From Enoplolaimus lenunculus (lineage: Eukaryota; Nematoda; Enoplea; Enoplida; Thoracostomopsidae), in contig JASANG010004061.1 in assembly GCA_030248215.1 (NCBI GenBank), positions 124,001 through 188,000 of the forward strand: DNA of 64,000 nucleotides, written 5' to 3'. Numbering within the stretch: the stretch's first letter is position 1; every line of letters begins with the position of its first letter. Positions 1 to 11,100 of the stretch are shown piece by piece. Position numbers and translations under genes: made by a program. Under the pieces are notes generated by a model that saw only the letters and a program-made list of their open reading frames with translations, did not search any database and had not been told where the DNA came from.

Positions 1-433
1 AGCTAATATAAGACACCCCGGAGCAGAGTATCCGGTTGACTCCTGGTGTCTAGTGGTGAGTGCAAAAACCTGTACCTGAGAAGAATGTCATTTTTATTTG
101 CGAGAATGCATGCAAACGTGAAATTGGCAGTATCAGTCTCTGATATCGCTACTCATGTATGTTACGGTTCATTTGATATTGGCATACAAGATACAGTAGA
201 CGCATAAACGAGCTGTTTGTTTTTGTTTGAATTTAGCTTTGTGAGAAAAATGCTAGTTTTATAGGTTGCTTATCGTACGTGACGTGCCTTTATATCTTTG
301 CTATTAAATGTTGGTTTTAAGTTTGTGATCCTGGGCCCTCCCTGGTAACGCGACTCACAGCCAATTCCGCTCATTTTTGGTCTGTGTTCAGGTTGAAGCC
401 TCCCACTTTTTTGGAGCCCACAAAGTCTTACCC
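1..433. other. No recognised feature
   Basis: Bases 1-54 are open in frame 2 and run to a GTGAGT donor, but the peptide matches nothing I know. Confidence 0.3.
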
Positions 434-640
434 TTAAGCTCTATTCACACGTACAAGTTTTGCAGCAACAACTTGCACGAGCAAGCAAGTTTTGTCACAA
501 AGCAGCTTTGAAGTTCTTGTTCTTGCAGTTGCAACTAATTCACTGGAATTCGTGCCATTAGATTTCGTTCGCACGTGTGAACGCAATGCTAAGTCGGTTC
601 AGTTTCTTGCACTTGCATTTTGATTGGTCGATCGGAAATT
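434..640. repeat. CACGTG-family MITE, partial
   Basis: TTAAGCTCTATTCACACGT start, internal CAAGTTTTGC / TTGCAGTTGCAAC repeats and GCACGTGTGAACGC, related to copies at 8918, 52496 and 53364. Confidence 0.6.
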
Positions 641-958
641 GTGCTGCTGTGCGCTTTACGATGTCAACGAAATAGTTTGGACAGCAAGGAACATTTTAGT
701 TTTGAATCCATGTGAGCATAAGCCTAGGGACAACCACAAATTTGCAAACCAGAAGCTTTAACTAGAGCTTTAGCAAGTTCGGCGGGTTATCCGGTACGTT
801 TAAACATAAATTCCTTCATTTCAATTTAGCGAAAATTTTATGTTAGCATGCTGAGTCCATAGTGCGTCCAACTGAGTTTTTTTGTATCCCATTGAGAAAT
901 TGCGAGTCCAGAATCACTCGTGGTCTCAAAAACCTTGACCCCGGGACATCTCTATTAG

Positions 959-1290
959 GAACCGCAACCGCAAATATCCGGTTTCAAGTAGGTTTACCAG
1001 ATACCGAACCGAAATGCGGATGTGGATTTCTTGCTGGATATTAAACCGGAATTAGATGTTTGTTCGATCCCTAATATCGGTACATATACGTGGCCAAGGT
1101 GCAATGTATATATATCGATATCAGGGATCGAACAAATATCCGATTCCGGTTTAATATCCAGCAAGAAATAAACATCCGCATATCGTTCCGGTTTCAGGTA
1201 GGTTTACCAGATCCCGAAACAAAATGCGGATGTTGATTTCTTGCTGGATATTAAACCGGAATCGGATATTTATTCGATCCCTGATATCGG
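959..1290. repeat. Two CCGG-hAT relatives in inverted arrangement
   Basis: A full element at 1122-1283 (ends CAGGGATCGAACAAATATCC and its inverse) lies next to a left-truncated copy ending at 1071. The spacer (1072-1121) recurs inverted after 1283 (TGCACTTTGGCCAC), making a long palindrome-like block. Confidence 0.7.
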
Positions 1291-1574
1291 TATACATACA
1301 TTGCACTTTGGCCACGGTGTATATATTTCAGTTAAGCTCATTGTTCTTCTTAAGCTTTGATTTCAGATTCTGTACTTGCATATCTACATATGCAGTGTTC
1401 AAAAATTTACTGTAATTAGTTGTTCCAACATCGATTGGCTTTGCAAGGTGTGTAGTTTGGTCAAGGCAGTCTTTGATGGTTTGTAACCCCACTGCGAGTA
1501 AACGTAGCAGGTTTAAGTTAGTCCGTCGCAAGTTTGCTCAAAGCGTCTTGTGTTATGGTTGTTGTTCTGTATCC

Positions 1575-1968
1575 CAGGGTGGCTCCGAATCCACAATTTG
1601 ACCGAATTCGAATCCAGCGCTAATTTGCCGAATCCGACACTGAATCCGAATCTTGCATGTTGCAAATTTTAGATATATGTATAATTTGTTTCACAACATC
1701 CAACGCAATGCCAGCCGCATAACATGTAAACGTTAATATATTTTGTACCCGACATCAGTTCTGAGATTTGCGACTTGAAACAAAAATATTGATTTACATA
1801 ATAAGTTATTCAAAATTTTTATTGCTTAAAAATGAAAAAAAAACATATTGCCGAACGTTGTTGAATTAGGCTTTTGGATTCGCCTTTATCGCGACCGAAT
1901 CCGATTCCGAATTCGAGCCACAAATTTTTTTGCCGAATCCGAATCCGAACCTTTGTTGCCACAATGCT
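1575..1968. mobile_element. CCGG-hAT relative, GAATCCG core
   Basis: Starts CAGGGTGGCTCCGAATCC and ends ATCCGAACCTTTGTTGCCAC, with repeated CCGAATCCGA inside. Related copies: 5487-5815 and fragments near 47400 and 48050. Confidence 0.65.
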
Positions 1969-2640
1969 GCACCCCACACTGCAAGTAAATGTCGCCGATT
2001 TTAGTTGGTTTCTAGTTCTGGCTTTTTAATCCAGCAGTATTTTTATGTCGCTTACTCAAGACGTATATATATACGTATTTACTACACTACCATCATAATG
2101 GTGTCAGGATATTAATGACTATTGCTAAATCGAAATGGATTTCACCTGTAGGTTTAAGTTTTATAACCTATGTAAAATGGCAATAGGTTTGCCACGCGAT
2201 ATATACCTTTTTATTGCTTCAAGAGTTTGATATGAATAGCTATTAACTTTTTGCAATAGTGCAAATCGTGGTGGAAACTTATATATGCCATTAATCAGAC
2301 CTTTAAGCGGGTTTATTTGGAGCAAACGCTACATATATATGAGGTTTATAGGGACTGCGTCCCGAGTATTTAAACTCGCTTTGGTCTATTTTAGCCTAAA
2401 ATTTGTTGATTAGGTTGGTTTTTGGGCCATCGGCAAAAACGAGCATCACAACCAATTATTGCTAATTTTTGGGACAACAGCTTATTGATTGTAAAAAATA
2501 GCAAAAGTTTTTGTGAACGTAAATTTGGTTAAAAACAATATGTTACGCAATGGACGTGCGCACTAAAGTTGCAACTTGTAATATAGGCGTTGTGATTAGT
2601 TTTAGATCAACGATAGCAAATGGTTATGGATAAACCATTT

Positions 2641-3026
2641 GGCCCATGTTAGTTTAAGGGGCGGCCAGGTTTTTCGTGAGTCTATAAAAGAGTAGGTTTG
2701 GATTTTAGAGTGCATTTTTTAGCGTTAGGTTTAGGCTTAAAAACACATTTTAGCAACGCTTAGGCTTAGGCTTAGGTTTACGAACTCATTTTAGCAACGC
2801 TTAGGCTTAGACTTAGGCTTAGAAACTCATTTTAGCAACGCTTAGGCTTAGACTTAGGCTTAGGAACTCATTTTAGCAACGCTTAGGCTTAGACTTAGGC
2901 TTAGGAATTCATTTTAGCAACGCTTAGGCATAGACTTAGGCTTAGAAGCTCATTTTAGCAACGCTTAGGCGTAGGCTTTTGAAACACGCATAATTTACTG
3001 TTACGCCCCTTAAAGTTACATTGTCC
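2641..3026 (+). mobile_element. TAGGC-1 MITE
   Basis: Ends GGCCCATGTTA..GGGGCG and CGCCCCTTAAAG..; flanks AACCATTT and AATCATTT (7 of 8). The core holds about six tandem 40-bp units with CTTAGGCTTAGGCTTAGG and AACTCATTTTAGCAACG. Confidence 0.85.
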
Positions 3027-4407
3027 AATCATTTTATAGTTATGATCTCTGCTGTACTTTCTGAATTTATTCTGTTTGGTGGGACAGTTAAATTCGTTTT
3101 GTCAATTGTAAAATACTGGACAGGACTGTGTAAAGCAAGCGATAGTAATATTAATTGATGACGAGGGCATCTCTGTGGCAGTACTGGATCGAAATGCTTG
3201 GAAACTGTGGGTCCCTATGAAACGCTACGGGGTAGACCCACAACCCTATTGTAAAGCACTCCTGGTGTTTATTTTGATGATTTTTTAAGTAAAGTTTATT
3301 AAGCGCAAACATATATATTAAGTATAAACAAAAAGTATATATATAAATATATATATATATTTATATATTTATATATCTTGATATGGTTTTCATTTGAAAT
3401 GACTCCTCTTGTCAACGATAAGTTTTTACTTTTGGGCTAACACTAGTTATCCTTTTACTAAGACTGTAGTAGACGTGTCCGCCCGGGTACCTGGTGGTCA
3501 TACGGTACCGTGAACCAGGCTAGAAAACCATCAGATTGCCAAGTGTGTGAAATATGTTCAGGGATGATGTGGGTACTTAGACTGTGGGTTTTTGTGAAGC
3601 TATTGTTTCCAGTTGAGTCCGTTGAGGATTTAGACCGAAGACTGAGATTAACGTTGAAATATCCGTGCGAATTACTTGAATAGATATGAAACTGAACGAA
3701 CTAAGAAACGTTTTGCGACTGTTACAAAAATATTTAGTACTAAAATTACGTCTAGGCTCTCGCTCACAAGGTTTTTCGTTATAGTTTTATACACAGCGTA
3801 AGGTTCGAGTTGGGGTTAGGATCATTGGCTTCGGCTTAGTCCTGGCCCCGGTCCTGGTAAAAGACATGGTACCTGGACAGCTCTAGACTGTAGTACCTAG
3901 AATATTCTCAATTACATTCAGTGCAAAACTCTGAACCGAAAAGCTTTTGTGCGAATAATTTTGACTCGAAACCTACCAAACCAAAACCCGAATTGTATAA
4001 ATCAATAAGTTTAGGTTTGCGGCAGTATGCGGATTCCCATCGCTATTCAAGTGATTTCCAGCCTGGATTGGGGTTTTAAAATTTTACGGAAGCTTATAAT
4101 GCCTCCTGCCAAAAACCTCTTACGTATTATTGTCTGTTTGCTTATTGATGTTTGTGAAATCATGACCCACTGCCACTGTGTCTCGTGCTCAGTAAACCCA
4201 TATCCCGTGTGATCCAATACCCATTATGCCTCAGACATCGTTTTGTGTCGCATCTGTTCAATTTGTCAGTTCGTTGATAGTAAGATTGCCAAACGATCCG
4301 AACGAATTCGGTCGTGAGATACGTACTGTGCCAGCTGGTCTAAACACATCTTACTGATTACATTTGCCTCGCCTCAGGAAATATTAAGTATGAAATTGTA
4401 CAACCGT
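3027..4407. other. Intergenic or intron, nothing recognised
   Basis: Apart from the AT microsatellite I see no coding or repeat structure; open frames are short and not protein-like. Confidence 0.5.
3305..3378. repeat. AT-rich microsatellite
   Basis: Runs of ATATAT with TTTATATAT variants. Confidence 0.8.
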
Positions 4408-4415
4408 GAACTGAG

Positions 4416-4602
4416 AGATTCAGTGTAAAGAACAGGAGCGGAACAGTATTATAAGCATATTATTAAGCCTAAGCGTAAGAATGAGCATATTCCTATGCCT
4501 AAGTCTAAGCCTAAGCCAAGCCAAGAAATTGGTGTCGAGCTTAAGCTTACTCTATTGCAGTCCGACAGAAAAACCGTTCCGCCTCTGATCTTTACATAGG
4601 CC
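4416..4602 (-). mobile_element. TAGGC-2 MITE
   Basis: TGTAAAGAACAGGAGCGGAAC near the left end, CCGCCTCTGATCTTTACAT near the right, CCTAAGC core; perfect 8-bp duplication GAACTGAG at 4408-4415 and 4603-4610. Confidence 0.9.
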
Positions 4603-5486
4603 GAACTGAGCGTATAAATAATACCAATAAATGAACTCAATTCTGGTTGACTTCGTTTTATCGGCTCGTGCGTACGATATTTTTTACGTTCCTTGTAAGG
4701 TTGTTTTTGGTTTGTGTTTCATACTTTATTTGCATCAATTGAAAGCGCAAGGTATGACGTATTGGGTTGCAGTTATTATTTAGAAGCCAAATAGATGAGT
4801 TTGACGATATGTTTTCGGGTTTAAACCCTTTGTTGCAAAACTGTTATAAGTTTCAAATGATCAAAGTCAGTCAGGTCCGTAACCGGCTCGACTCAGTATG
4901 CTCGAACCTTGCGTGGAGGGGGGCAAAAATTCAGCAGGGGCGGGACGTTTCGCAAGAGTTCAAGGGGTCAAAGCTTTTTAGAGAGGGTAAAGGTTTTAGT
5001 TGTGTTTGAGCTCTCGTGGTCCAGATCCGGCAGAAAATCGACCTCCGGCGGCTGTGAAGTTTTTACCGGGCACAGGTTGAAAAATACATTTCTAACACAT
5101 GAGTTGATTATGGTTATATATAATTAGCAAATTCGATATCATTGTAATTATCTTGCATGGTTTAACTGTTGGGTCTGGCAAAATTTGTTAAGCTTTATCT
5201 CAGGTATTTTTTTTTCGTCTCCGGGTGCCACCCTGCAGTTAATATATCTTTGACTAGGGCACTTGTGTTTGCCAAATAGTAGTACTATATTACCGTTGTG
5301 ACGCTGGCGCATTCTATGATTGAGTCCTTGATTTGATATTTGAGATTGATTCAGTAAACATCCGGTCGCATAGAAGTGGTTTATGACAGTTCTTGCAAAA
5401 TGTGCACGCGCCTTTATCTACGGCCGGTGGTCGGACCACTGCCTACAAACAGTTTTGAGCCGTGGCCGAAAATGTTTGTTTATGCT

Positions 5487-5815
5487 CCGTGTGGCAGCGT
5501 TAACACCGAATCTACGATTTGACCGAATCCCGGAATCTTTCATGTTGCAAATTTCAGTTATATCTATACCTTGTTTCAGAATATGAACGCAATGCTAGTC
5601 GCATAACTTTTAGACGTTAATATATTTCGTGTGAGTTTTGAGATTTGCGACCTGAAACCAAAATTTTTTATTAATATAACATGATATATACGTATATTTA
5701 AAATTTTTATTGATTGAAACTGAAAAAAACATATTGCCGGACGCTGTTGGATTCGGCTTTCGGATTCGGCTTTTTCACAACTGAATCCGAATCCGAACCT
5801 TATGTTGCCACCCTG
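5487..5815. mobile_element. CCGG-hAT relative, GAATCCG core
   Basis: Right end AATCCGAACCTTATGTTGCC followed by ACCCTG; left end decayed. Paralogue of 1575-1968. Confidence 0.6.
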
Positions 5816-6054
5816 TTTCGTGGCTATATTCTAGTTCTCTCTTCTAGCATTTGGCGTTGACGCGCTGAAATGTGATAGTAATGCTGTAGGCGGCCTATGA
5901 ACAGTTTTTTTTGATGCATATCTACACCATAGATTGTTGTTTGTGTACAAAACCGTTCGCCATATATCCAGATGCTTGACAATCAATTCTAATCTGTTTG
6001 GTAAAAATAAACAAAATCCTTCATTAGAAAATTTTAGATCTGTCGCTGAAAATT

Positions 6055-6118
6055 AAGATTAGGCTTAGGCTTTAGGTTTAGGCTTTGGCTTTAGGCTTAG
6101 GCTTAGGCCTAGGCTTGG
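6055..6118 (+). repeat. TTAGGC-like hexamer tract
   Basis: Degenerate TTAGGC repeats without clear MITE ends; probably a remnant core of a TAGGC element. Confidence 0.6.
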
Positions 6119-6326
6119 TCTTTCACTGACGAAAAAAAACTTATGATGTATATTTTTTGTTATACAGTTGATATGTTTGTTAAGGTTTCCAATGCCTTTA
6201 GCGCTGGTAAAGTAAAAAAAAGGCGTTTGGCACAATTGGTGGGTTTGACTCTAAGATTCATTAGGCAGTTTATTTAGTTTGTTTTATGCAGATAGCAAAA
6301 ATTTATAGTCGATGGTCAGTAACAAC

Positions 6327-6652
6327 CAGGGTGCAACTGGAGGTGAAAAATACCGTAGACGGAGGTCAACGAAACTTGCCGGAGCCGGAACCGGGGGTGA
6401 GGCAATATATATCTACAATATGCTGCTTAGTTGTTTGGTGTTACGCTAATTTTCTGCGAAATTTCGGAAATTCTTTGCTGAAAATTGTGTCTCAAAAGTA
6501 AAACGATACTCGCTAACGAGATAAAGTTTGTGAAATTGTGCAAAATTTTACTACCGAAATTGCCGGAACCTCCGGCAAAAATACTACCGGAGCCGGAGGC
6601 CGAAGGCCGATATTGTGTCGGAGCCAGAGGCAGACCTCTCGGTTGTACCCTG
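6327..6652. mobile_element. CCGG-hAT MITE
   Basis: Ends CAGGGTGCAACTGGAG and CTCGGTTGTACCCTG, core rich in CCGGAGCCGGA; perfect 8-bp duplication GTAACAAC at 6319-6326 and 6653-6660. Confidence 0.92.
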
Positions 6653-7360
6653 GTAACAACACTAGTCTTTTCGTCGGCCAGTCACGGGCATATGGAATTT
6701 GTGTGCATTCTCGGTGAAGAATGAATAGATATAAATCTATTTAAGTGCATATTTTAGGGCTTTGATACATGAAAGCTTAATATGTAAAGGAAACAGAACG
6801 AAAATATAAAGATGTCGACTATGATATACAGATGGGTATTCCTTCAGCTTTCATACTTTGTATGTTTGTTCAGCAGAGCCTAAGGATCTTATGGTGTCGG
6901 TCGGCGGCATTGGCGTATTTGTGGTGCTAGTTTGGGTCTGTTGTTATGATTGAAGATTGGTTTAGGGGCTGTGTAATAATAATGTGGGATGGTGGGCAAA
7001 ACGCACCAATTCAATTGTTGCGGTTTGCGCTGGTTGTGTTACTTTTTGAGTTGTATGGGGATATGTATGCCTGCGTTCGAATGTTTTTGTTTTGATTTGC
7101 AGTGAAGACTCTATTGTGAGCTGAATTCAAATTTTGTATTATTTTTCGTACAGGTTTTGTTTGCTAGCAAGATTCCGTCGCTTAGGTTGAACAAAATTTA
7201 ACCGCTGACGAAGTCACTCATTATTGTAGACAGTTAGGATGGAATATGATGTTTTGTGGGCTAAAAATTAATCTAACAAACATTGCTTTAAAAAGTGGTT
7301 AAGTTCATTCTAAACCGCAATATATATATATAGATATATATTATAGATATATATAGATAT

Positions 7361-7757
7361 CAGGGTGCAACCGGAATTACAATTTACCGGAACCGGAACC
7401 GGAATTTGAAAATTTTACCGGAACCGGAACCGGAACCGGAAAATGAAAAATGCATTTCACCAAAAATTTCATTTTAATCTTATTTTTTGCTCTATTATTT
7501 GTGAAATAACCTTAGTCGAACATAGGTATTTATTTTATTTGCTGTATTTTAGATTTTCATCATCGACTGAAGTGAAATCCACCATCAATGGCTTATATTC
7601 GGAGTACAAGTGGCTTTCAAAAGAGATTCTTAAAAATTAGCAAAGTTAAGAAAACGGCCAAATTATAATACCGGAATTTTTAAATCCGGTAAAAATTTAC
7701 CGGAACCGGAACCGGAAGGTGAAAAATTGCCGGAACCGGAATTCCGGTTGCACCCTG
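7361..7757. mobile_element. CCGG-hAT MITE
   Basis: Ends CAGGGTGCAACCGGAATT and AATTCCGGTTGCACCCTG, subterminal ACCGGA repeats; perfect 8-bp duplication ATAGATAT on both sides. Confidence 0.93.
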
Positions 7758-7765
7758 ATAGATAT

Positions 7766-7840
7766 ATATACACATATATACATATATATATACATATATA
7801 TACATATATAAATATATATACATATATATATTATATATAT

Positions 7841-7874
<34 letters not shown>

Positions 7875-7890
7875 TATATATTGTATATAG
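7766..7890. repeat. AT/TACATA and TATG microsatellite
   Basis: TA and TATG runs right up to the acceptor of the 7891 katanin candidate exon. Confidence 0.85.
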
Positions 7891-8145
7891 ATGTTAAAGT
7901 CACGTAATATGCAACGTACTGCAGCTAATAGCAATTGTGCAAATGCAACGGCGTACTCTGCGCGCTCGCGTCGTTCAAATAAACAACATTTTGCTCCGAA
8001 CGAGCGTCGACGGAAAACTATTGAAGTGCCGATTGAAATGTTGCCAGCTTCACGTCGTCCTAGTATATCTTCGATGCCAAAATCATACACAAGTCCAGCG
8101 GTGCTTTTAGCTCACTATAACACAACACTGTCTCCATTCAGTCGA
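7891..8145 (+). CDS. KATNB1: Katanin p80 linker exon (uncertain)
   Basis: An open frame follows a TATATAG acceptor at the edge of an AT/GT microsatellite. It encodes a basic, Ser/Arg/Asn-rich low-complexity peptide, as expected for the poorly conserved linker between WD40 and con80. Two phase-0 donors fit the next exon: one after 8145 (CGA|GTACAT) and one after 8247. The later part reads less like protein, so the first is preferred. The link to KATNB1 rests on position, strand and phase only. Confidence 0.4.
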
Positions 8146-11100
8146 GTACATCGTTCAATTAACGATACAGATTGTTGTGTTTACTTTGCGACAGTGACGT
8201 GTTACCGATGCGGTGTGCTTTCACGCGTTTTGGTTGAACAGTTTGAAGTACATATTACTTAGACAATTTTGATGCAACTTCAACAATATCATGCGTACAC
8301 CAGGCGACTTTCAAACTTCGTTTGTTAGTGAAACTACCACTGTACGCCCGCTACACTCCTAGCATTAGGGATGACTTTGAGGTTTTCGTTGACGCCTAAT
8401 TTGTCTGGTTTATGTCAAGTATTGGAGCCAGTCTACTGAGATACAGGGAAGCTGAAGGAGGTTAAGTGGCAGGCGTAATTTGTTTCATATTTTCTAGTTG
8501 TAAACTACTTAGGACTAACGCTTCGCGCTTAATACAATTACTTGATTGAAAACTATGTTGGTTATATCGCTAAGCACAATTCAACTGATATTTGTCTATA
8601 TCAAGAAATAATTGTGATGTTGTAGAGCGCCGGAGTCCCAGATTCAGCTGCGAACACGACGGACGATGTGATGAACTCAAAACGTATGACGTCATCAGCG
8701 TCGAGTTCAGCGTATGAAAATGATGTCACTGGCGAGATTCGAATGACGTCAGACGCGTTTGAATCTGTATTACACGAACGGATTGAAAAACTGAATACTG
8801 TGCGCGATTTATGGTGCAATCAAGGATTAAAGGTAAATTGTTGGATTAGGATTGGTGAGGTAACAGGATCGCGGCGCCATTCATGTTCCATCATGCACGA
8901 ATTATTTGACAAAAATGTTAAGCCCTATTCATACGTGCAAGTTTTTGCTGCGAGAACTTGCAGCTACAACTTGCACTTGCAAGTTTTGTCCAAAGTCCCG
9001 TTCGACAAACTTGCAGCTGTAAATAATTCATTAAAAATCCACGCTTGGAATTTAGTTCATATGGGTGAATAACCATGCAAGCTAAATGCATTTATTGCAT
9101 CCGCTTTCTCATTGGCTGACGAAAAAATACAAGTTCTGCGTTGCAATTTGCAGACGCAACTTCTTGCAGCAAAAACTTGCACGTGTGAATAAGGTTTTAA
9201 CGATAATCATTACTTGCATTTTAAGGAGGGGGGTGGTAATTTGCTGCTCGTTGATTTTTGTGCTGGAGCTTTCGTTCAAATCTGTTATATATTATTTCTG
9301 CTTAATAATCAGGGTTCACAAGCTATGATCAGACAATGCAGACAGTACATATTATTTTCAATTGGTAGGATGGGTTCAGACAACCATGAATTGCCGCAAA
9401 AGGTTACATTTTTGACGAATTCGTGAACGAAGCGAGCAGGAAAAAAACTGGAAACGATTTTAAAATTGATACGTTCAAATGAAAATATTAGTATTGTGTG
9501 TGGGGGTTAAAACGGTAATTCGATTGTTGGATCCCCCACAAATTCTGTTCCGTTCTTACGGTACCTGAAAAAACTCAATGACCAAAATCTGACTAATAAA
9601 TCGAGTGAGAACATAGACGTAGTATATATTAGTATTGTGTAAAATATTTACGAGATTTGATTTGCCTTGTTAGCATACATCGTTTCAATGTAGTGTTTGC
9701 CTTTGTAGGAGTTTTATAAGTGAAAGTTTCTGTGTTTTTCTATATTTTTTGTTTCTGATGCCCCAAATATGCTTTTAAAATGTATTTTGGGTGTCGTATT
9801 GAAAATAGTATTTTGTCATTTTGTTGTGGATGGTTGCAGGCCGCAGTGGATTACGTGACACAGATTAATGATGCTGCGCTTTTAGTTGACCTGTTGAATA
9901 TCCTTAACCATAAAAAGTGAGTAGGTATCGGGTTAAACCAAGCTGTTATATAAGTATGCTGTATTCAGGTGCGCCGGTACCGCCCTTTGAACTCCGAAGT
10001 TGTGGCTTCTGGCGTCGAAAAGGGTTTTACTTGCGGGGGGTTCGGTTGTTGGGGGTCAGGCAGGATTTGACTGACGAAGATTTCGAAATCATGTTTGAAA
10101 ATTAACTCGGAAAATTGTTGTGTTCTACTCTCAACCGCTCCTGCTGTGCTGCATTCATGGTGTGCGTTTGTTTGGTTAAGTACTCGTGTTGTGCACAGTT
10201 TTTCATTAGCGCTTGCGCTTGCAACCGGAATTCTGGATCCGGTTCCGGCATTTTGTCACCTTCCGGTTGCGGTAAATTTTTACCGAAATTAAAAATTCTG
10301 GCATTAAATTTTGGGTCAGTTGAAATTAAGATATTTTACTTAAAAAATGACGATAAAATTGAAGATTTCATTAGTATAGTATGTAAACTTTGACAAGCGG
10401 CGGAAATATAATAACGAAAGTAGATTTCGATTCCGTGGATTATGAAAATCTAAAATAATAGCGCAGATAAAGTGAACATCAATTTCCAACTAGGGTTATT
10501 TTACCAATAATATTGAAAAAAAAAGAAAATTAAAATGAATTTTTCAGTAGCATGTATTTTTCAGGTTTCAGTTGCGTTTCTGTTAATTTTTTCAAACTCC
10601 GGTTCCGGTAAATTGTAATTCCGGTTACATCCTGATTTGCTATGTTTACTTCCGCGACATTTCGGTCTACTCAAGTATTCAAAATGACAATAGAGTAACT
10701 GTTGTACTTAAATCCTATGAAAGTGGATATCTTTCATTTAGTAATCGTGTTTGTTTGCAAAACTTGTAGCGGTTCGTCGTCTTTGGTTTAACTGCTAAAT
10801 TCTATGGTATGGTACTGTTAATTGTGTTTCAGATCTTTATGGACTCTGGATGTTTGTGTGCTAATATTGCCGCGACTCAAGTGTTTACTTCGGTCTTCAC
10901 ATGACGCGTAAGTATTAAGATTAAAGTATTTATGCTAAGGTAAAAACTCAATTGGAATTTATATATAATTCAGGTCGATTTTCTTTCTTTCTTTTTTCTT
11001 TTATTCTTTCTTTCTTTCTTTTTTCTTTCATTCTTTCTTTCTTTCTTTTTTCTTTCATTCTTTCTTTCTTGCTTTCTTTGTTTGTTTCTGTCTGTCTTTC

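Noticed and set aside
1-54. Possible exon end of katanin at the window edge
   Set aside because: Open frame and GTGAGT donor, but 18 residues without recognisable similarity.
2740-2990. TTAGGC repeats as an internal telomere tract (nematode type)
   Set aside because: The hexamers lie inside MITEs with inverted ends and 8-bp duplications, are degenerate and occur at many sites.
3127-3289. Open stretch with LIDDEGISVAVLDRN
   Set aside because: No plausible acceptor/donor pair and no family resemblance, including to WD40 repeats.
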